DNA from: Clostridiales bacterium
GTDB taxonomy: Bacteria > Bacillota > Clostridia > Peptostreptococcales > Anaerovoracaceae
DNA: 9,187 bases
Direction: 5' to 3'
Assembly: GCA_009778945.1 (NCBI GenBank)
Contig: WRFF01000061.1
Coordinates: 1 to 9,187 of the forward strand
The position numbers and the translations under genes were made by a program. Positions 5,686-9,187 of this stretch are shown piece after piece. Numbering within the stretch: position 1 is the stretch's first letter; each line of letters begins with the position of its first letter. The notes beneath the pieces are model-generated. The model did not search any database, was not told the DNA's origin, and saw only the letters and a program-made list of their open reading frames with translations.

Positions 5686-7449
5686 CTACATACGTTCCGG
5701 CGCGGCGACGCCGAGCAGTCGGAGCCCGTTCGCGATACAGGTGCGCGCGCACCAGGCGAGCGCGAGTTTCGCGTCCGTGGCGGCGGGGTCGTCCGTCAAA
5801 ATCCTCTCTTCGTGATAGAAGACGGAAAACGCCTGCGCGATATCTACCAGATGGCGCGTAAGCAGCGACGGTTCGTACCGCTCGCCGGCCTCCCGCACCT
5901 GCGCGGGCAGTTGGTAGAGCAGCTTCACGAGCGCTGCCGCGGCGTCACCCGAAAGCGCCTGAAAATCTATTTTGCGGCGCGCCGGGTCCAGCGCGTCCGG
6001 GTTCAGGCCGGCCTCCTGCGCCTTGCGCAGCACGCTCGCCGCGCGCGCGTGGCTGTACTGCACATAGGGGCCTGTCTCGCCGTCGAAATTCAGCGCCTTG
6101 TCCCAGTCGAACACATAGTCCTTGATGCGGTTGTTATGGAGTTCCTGAAAGACGACAGCGCCGATGCCGATCTGCGCGGCGGCCTCTTCCGTCCCGTCCG
6201 TGAGCACGCCTTTTTCCTCGATAATCGCCTTTGTCTTTTCGATCGCGTTCCGCAGCACGTCTTCGAGAAGGACCACGTTCCCCGTCCGCGTGGACATGGC
6301 GCCGTCCTTCAGGCGCACGAGGCCGAACGGCACATGGATACAGTCCTGCGCCCAGCCGTAACCCATCAGCTCGATAATCTTGATCCACTGACGGAAATGC
6401 AGTTCCTGCTGGCTCGCGACCACATAGATATTTTTATAAAAACCATAATGTTCCTTGCGGTAAATCGCGGCGGCGACGTCGCGCGTGATATAGAGCGTCG
6501 AACCGTCGCTTTTGCGGATCAGCGCTTTGCCGAGGCCGTAGGCTTCCAGGTCGACGATCTGCGCGCCCTGCGAATTTTCGAGCAGCCCCGCCGCCTCGAG
6601 TTCGTCGGTCACGCGCTTCATCTTGTCGGAATAAAAACTTTCACCCGCGTAGGAATCGAACGTGATGCCGAGCATGTCGTAGACGAGCGTGAACTCCTTC
6701 AGGCTTTCCTCGCGGAACCACTCCCACAGCGCGCGTTCCTCCGGCTCGCCGCGCTCCAGCGCCGCGAAAGCGGCTCTGGCCTCTTCCTCGAGCGAAGGGT
6801 CCTGCTCCGCCTGCGTGTGAAAATCCACATAGTATTTCAAAAGCGTCGCGATCGGCGCCCGTTCCACTTCTTCGCGGCTGCCGAAACGGCGGTAGGCCAC
6901 GATCAGTTTGCCGAACTGCGTCCCGTAATCCCCGAGGTGGTTGATGCGTTCCACCTCATAGCCCAGAAAAGCGAGGATATTAGCGATGGCGGCGCCGATA
7001 ACGGTGCTGCGGATATGGCCGATGTGGAAGGGCTTCGCAATATTCGGCGAGGAATACTCGACGAGGACGGTGCGCCCCGCGCCGGGGCCCGAGGACCCGA
7101 AGCGGTCCTTCTCCCCGTAAACGGAGCGGATCAGCGTCTCGGCCAAAGCCGCGGGATCGATCCGGAAATTGACATAAGGGCCGGTTGCAGCCGCAGACAG
7201 TTCCGGGGGTGTGGGGCCGTCTGTCAGCGGCGCGGCCGATGACAGCAAAGCGGCGAGTTCCGCCGCGATGGCCTGCGGCGCGCTGCGCAGCGCTTTCGCA
7301 AGCCGGAAGCATGGGAAAGCATAGTCCCCGAGCGCCGGATCCGCCGGGATCTCCACAATTTCCGAAACATCCGTTTCGGTCAGGCCGGCTTCCCGGATCT
7401 GCGGCAGCGCCGCGATTTTTGCAATAATCTCCTGTCTGAAATCTCTCAT
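5686..7449 (-). CDS. argS: Arginine--tRNA ligase
   Basis: A class I aminoacyl-tRNA synthetase that charges tRNA-Arg using ATP in the cytoplasm. From the ATG at 7449 it is 587 residues, a normal length. The N-terminal tRNA-binding domain (about 1-100) ends with GPYVNFRID. The catalytic domain carries EYSSPNIAKPFHIGHIRS with the HIGH motif at 142-145, then HLGDYGTQFGKL (171-182). MSTRTG (385-390) stands where KMSKS would be; a degenerate KMSKS is normal in many ArgRS. The DALR anticodon-binding domain starts near YVQYSHARA (463-471) and ends in the typical GLRLLGVAAPERM. Start choice: MRDFRQEI fits the family N-terminus but has no clear Shine-Dalgarno. An in-frame GTG at 7521 has GGAAAG 6 bases upstream and would add 24 residues. 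It follows mutS2 and precedes the TPR gene on the same strand. Confidence 0.96.
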   Translation of the reverse strand: MRDFRQEIIAKIAALPQIREAGLTETDVSEIVEIPADPALGDYAFPCFRLAKALRSAPQAIAAELAALLSSAAPLTDGPTPPELSAAATGPYVNFRIDPAALAETLIRSVYGEKDRFGSSGPGAGRTVLVEYSSPNIAKPFHIGHIRSTVIGAAIANILAFLGYEVERINHLGDYGTQFGKLIVAYRRFGSREEVERAPIATLLKYYVDFHTQAEQDPSLEEEARAAFAALERGEPEERALWEWFREESLKEFTLVYDMLGITFDSYAGESFYSDKMKRVTDELEAAGLLENSQGAQIVDLEAYGLGKALIRKSDGSTLYITRDVAAAIYRKEHYGFYKNIYVVASQQELHFRQWIKIIELMGYGWAQDCIHVPFGLVRLKDGAMSTRTGNVVLLEDVLRNAIEKTKAIIEEKGVLTDGTEEAAAQIGIGAVVFQELHNNRIKDYVFDWDKALNFDGETGPYVQYSHARAASVLRKAQEAGLNPDALDPARRKIDFQALSGDAAAALVKLLYQLPAQVREAGERYEPSLLTRHLVDIAQAFSVFYHEERILTDDPAATDAKLALAWCARTCIANGLRLLGVAAPERM

Positions 7450-7467
7450 AGTCGTCTGATATTTCAG

Positions 7468-7522
7468 GAATAACGCTGTAAGTACAGCGGTTCCGCTATC
7501 CTTTCTCGTGTTATGAAACACG
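7468..7522 (-). promoter_or_regulatory. Paired hairpins between mutS2 and argS
   Basis: Two perfect inverted repeats lie just upstream of the likely argS ATG: CGTGTT-atga-AACACG (7507-7522) and CGCTGT-aagt-ACAGCG (7474-7489). The second is extended by outer GGAA/TTCC pairing (7468-7494). No U-run follows, so they are not ordinary terminators, and no T-box signature is seen. If the GTG at 7521 is the real start they are coding instead. They may be RNA processing or translation-control structures. Confidence 0.4.
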
Positions 7523-7557
7523 AATAACTTTCCGGCATATATCTGTTCCGTGCTTCC

Positions 7558-9187
7558 TTATTTCAGCGTGACGATGGTCACGCCGTCGCCGCCCTCGTCG
7601 AAATAGCCCGGGCGAAAGGAAGCTACATGATGGTGCCCTTTCAGGAATTTCCGGATACCGACGCGCAGCACGCCGCTGCCGCGGCCGTGACAGATCATCA
7701 CTTCGTGCAGGTGCGCGAGCGCCGCGTCGTCCAGATATTTGTCGACGAGCATCTCCGCTTCGTCCAGATTTTTCCCGTGCAGGTCGATGGAAGCGCTGGC
7801 GGCGTCCATCTTGGATAACACTATTTTAGCATACCTGCTGCCGCCGTCCGAAGAATCTCTGCCCTTCCCCGCGGACGGCGCGTCGGCGCGCGTCAGAATC
7901 TTCGCGGGAAGCGTCATACGCAGGCCGCCGGCGATGAGATTCACGCGGCCCCGGTCGTCCGGCGCGGAAAGGACCTCAGCCGTGCGGTCGCCGCCGGGAA
8001 TGGTGACGAAATCGCCCGGCGCGAGCGGCCGCGAAGCGGCCGCGGAGGACGCGGGCGCTTGCGCCTGCGCCGTTTGCGGCCCCGCTTTCGCAGGCGCGCC
8101 GCGCGCCGCGCGCTTCGACCGGAGCTTCTTCCGGCCGGCGTTCAGACGGCGCAGGGCGTCGCCCGCGTCCAGCGGCGCGGACGGGGCTCCGGGGCCACCC
8201 CCGGAGACGGTATCGGCATCCGCCCCGCCTCCGGCGCCGCCGAAAACAGGAGCCCCGTCCGCGACGCCTCGCGCCCGCGCCTCCCGTATCAGTTCTTTCA
8301 ATTCGTCTGTGATCTCCTCCGCATCCTCGGCCGCCTCCCGCAGGATATCCTCCGCCGCCGTCTCGGCCGCGGCCAGCACGTCACGGGCTTTCGCTTCCGC
8401 CGCCCGCAGCGTCTCCGCGGCCTGTCCCTCCCGTTCGCCCACCGCCGAAAGCCGCGATTCCGCCTCCCGCAAACGGCTTTCCAGTTCGGCGCGGCTGCTT
8501 TCCAGTTCCGCGACCACCTCGTCAAAGGCGACCAATTCCGAATCCAGCAGTTCGCGCGCGCGCGCGATCACCTCCGGTTTGAGCCCGAGTTTTTCCGAGA
8601 TCTCAAACGCATTGCTGCGTCCCGGGCTGCCCATCAGCAGATGAAACGTCGGCGACAGGGTCTCCACGTCAAATTCCATCGAAGCGTTAAGGGCGCCGTC
8701 CGCCGCAACCGCGTATTTCTTGAGTTCCGTGAAATGCGTCGTAGCGAGCACGGGGCAGCCGCGCGTCCGCAGGGTGTCGAGCAGCGCAATGGCCAGCGCG
8801 GCGCCCTCCGCCGGGTCCGTGCCCGCGCCGAGTTCGTCCAGCAGCACGACATCCGTCTCTTCCGCTTCATTCACAACCCGCACCAGTTTTGTCATATGCG
8901 CGGAGAAGGTTGAGAGGCTTTGCTCGATGCTCTGTTCGTCGCCGATATCCGCAAATATGCGCCGCGCGACCGGAAGCCGCGCCCTGCTCGCAGGCAGCCA
9001 CAGCCCCGCCTGCGCCATCAGAAGGAAAAGCCCGACGGTCTTCAGCGTCACGGTCTTCCCGCCCGTATTCGGCCCCGTGATGATGAGGACGCGCCCGCCG
9101 CCCGTGCCGAAACGGATGCCGACCGGCACGACTGTATCCTTGGGGATGAGCGGATTGCGTCCCCGCTCGATATCGATTTCAGACGGA
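7558..9187 (-). CDS. mutS2: Endonuclease MutS2, partial (N-terminus off the right edge)
   Basis: The frame is open from the TAA at 7558-7560 through to base 9187 (542 complete codons); no start lies inside the window, and the GTG at 9129 is internal. The upstream residues IERGRNPLIPKDTVVPVGIR match the segment before the MutS ATPase. Counting from the codon at 9129: Walker A GPNTGGKT 19-26, S-loop region DIGDEQSIEQSLSTFSAH 61-78, Walker B with DELGAGTD 98-105, a long Glu/Ala/Arg-rich coiled coil about 195-290, a Gly/Ala/Pro-rich linker about 290-365, a small beta domain (GDFVTIPGGDRTAEV) and a C-terminal Smr domain with DLHG 449-452 and HGRG 481-484. MutS2 acts on branched DNA and, in Bacillus, on collided ribosomes; it is not a mismatch-repair MutS. 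The missing part would be the N-terminal clamp/lever region. argS follows directly. Confidence 0.95.
   Translation of the reverse strand, partial: PSEIDIERGRNPLIPKDTVVPVGIRFGTGGGRVLIITGPNTGGKTVTLKTVGLFLLMAQAGLWLPASRARLPVARRIFADIGDEQSIEQSLSTFSAHMTKLVRVVNEAEETDVVLLDELGAGTDPAEGAALAIALLDTLRTRGCPVLATTHFTELKKYAVAADGALNASMEFDVETLSPTFHLLMGSPGRSNAFEISEKLGLKPEVIARARELLDSELVAFDEVVAELESSRAELESRLREAESRLSAVGEREGQAAETLRAAEAKARDVLAAAETAAEDILREAAEDAEEITDELKELIREARARGVADGAPVFGGAGGGADADTVSGGGPGAPSAPLDAGDALRRLNAGRKKLRSKRAARGAPAKAGPQTAQAQAPASSAAASRPLAPGDFVTIPGGDRTAEVLSAPDDRGRVNLIAGGLRMTLPAKILTRADAPSAGKGRDSSDGGSRYAKIVLSKMDAASASIDLHGKNLDEAEMLVDKYLDDAALAHLHEVMICHGRGSGVLRVGIRKFLKGHHHVASFRPGYFDEGGDGVTIVTLK

Noticed and set aside
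5569..7242. Plus-strand open frame (557 codons) opposite argS
   Set aside because: It is the antisense shadow of an unmistakable arginyl-tRNA synthetase with HIGH and DALR signatures; its product has no recognisable fold.
7450..7557. T-box riboswitch upstream of argS
   Set aside because: The gap is only about 108 bases, and there is no T-box consensus, specifier loop or terminator with a U-run.
7739..8913. Two overlapping plus-strand frames opposite mutS2
   Set aside because: Ser/Ala- and Arg-rich low-complexity translations caused by the GC-rich coiled-coil and linker codons of mutS2.

Overview
The window looks like the chromosome of a Bacillota bacterium of the class Clostridia, probably a fairly GC-rich gut-type lineage near Oscillospiraceae/Ruminococcaceae. 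This is inferred from a mutS2-argS gene pair, Shine-Dalgarno sites of GAGG/AAGGAG type, a lipoprotein transglutaminase and a clostridial-style secreted von Willebrand A (vWA) protein. No rRNA or other taxonomic marker is present, so the lineage is not firm.

Layout. (1) Positions 1-2228, minus strand: the first 742 codons of a large secreted vWA-domain protein, cut by the left edge. It has its own sigma-A-type promoter about 155 bases upstream and a long leader with two small palindromes. (2) Positions 2229-2799: gene-free. It holds that leader and promoter, one copy of an intergenic repeat (2423-2558), a terminator-like hairpin and a long near-perfect hairpin. (3) Positions 2800-2876, minus strand: tRNA-Pro(CGG) with encoded CCA and its own promoter. 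(4) Positions 3062-4240, plus strand: a transglutaminase-like lipoprotein. (5) Positions 4241-4592: gene-free convergent gap filled by a two-unit copy of the same intergenic repeat and a 22-base tandem repeat. (6) Positions 4593-9187, minus strand: a compact housekeeping cluster transcribed mutS2 (partial, right edge), argS, then a TPR protein.

The right half (mutS2, argS, TPR) is visibly GC-rich and tightly packed. The left half (vWA, tRNA, transglutaminase) has large AT-rich gaps and envelope-directed products, so it is the more accessory part. The transglutaminase and vWA proteins both face outside the cell, but nothing in the sequence shows that they work together.

The most unusual signal is the intergenic repeat. 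Three units (one at 2471-2558, two at 4331-4419 and 4434-4520) each carry four TTGTCAC-type sites in alternating orientation, with start-to-start spacings of about 31, 11 and 31 bases. In the two-unit copy a 30-base step links the units. All sites therefore lie close to one helical face, and each pair can also form a stem-loop. The two copies share a left boundary motif and bracket the tRNA-Pro/transglutaminase segment. The pattern recalls the multiple terminal repeats of IS21-family elements, but no transposase is present, so the identity is open.
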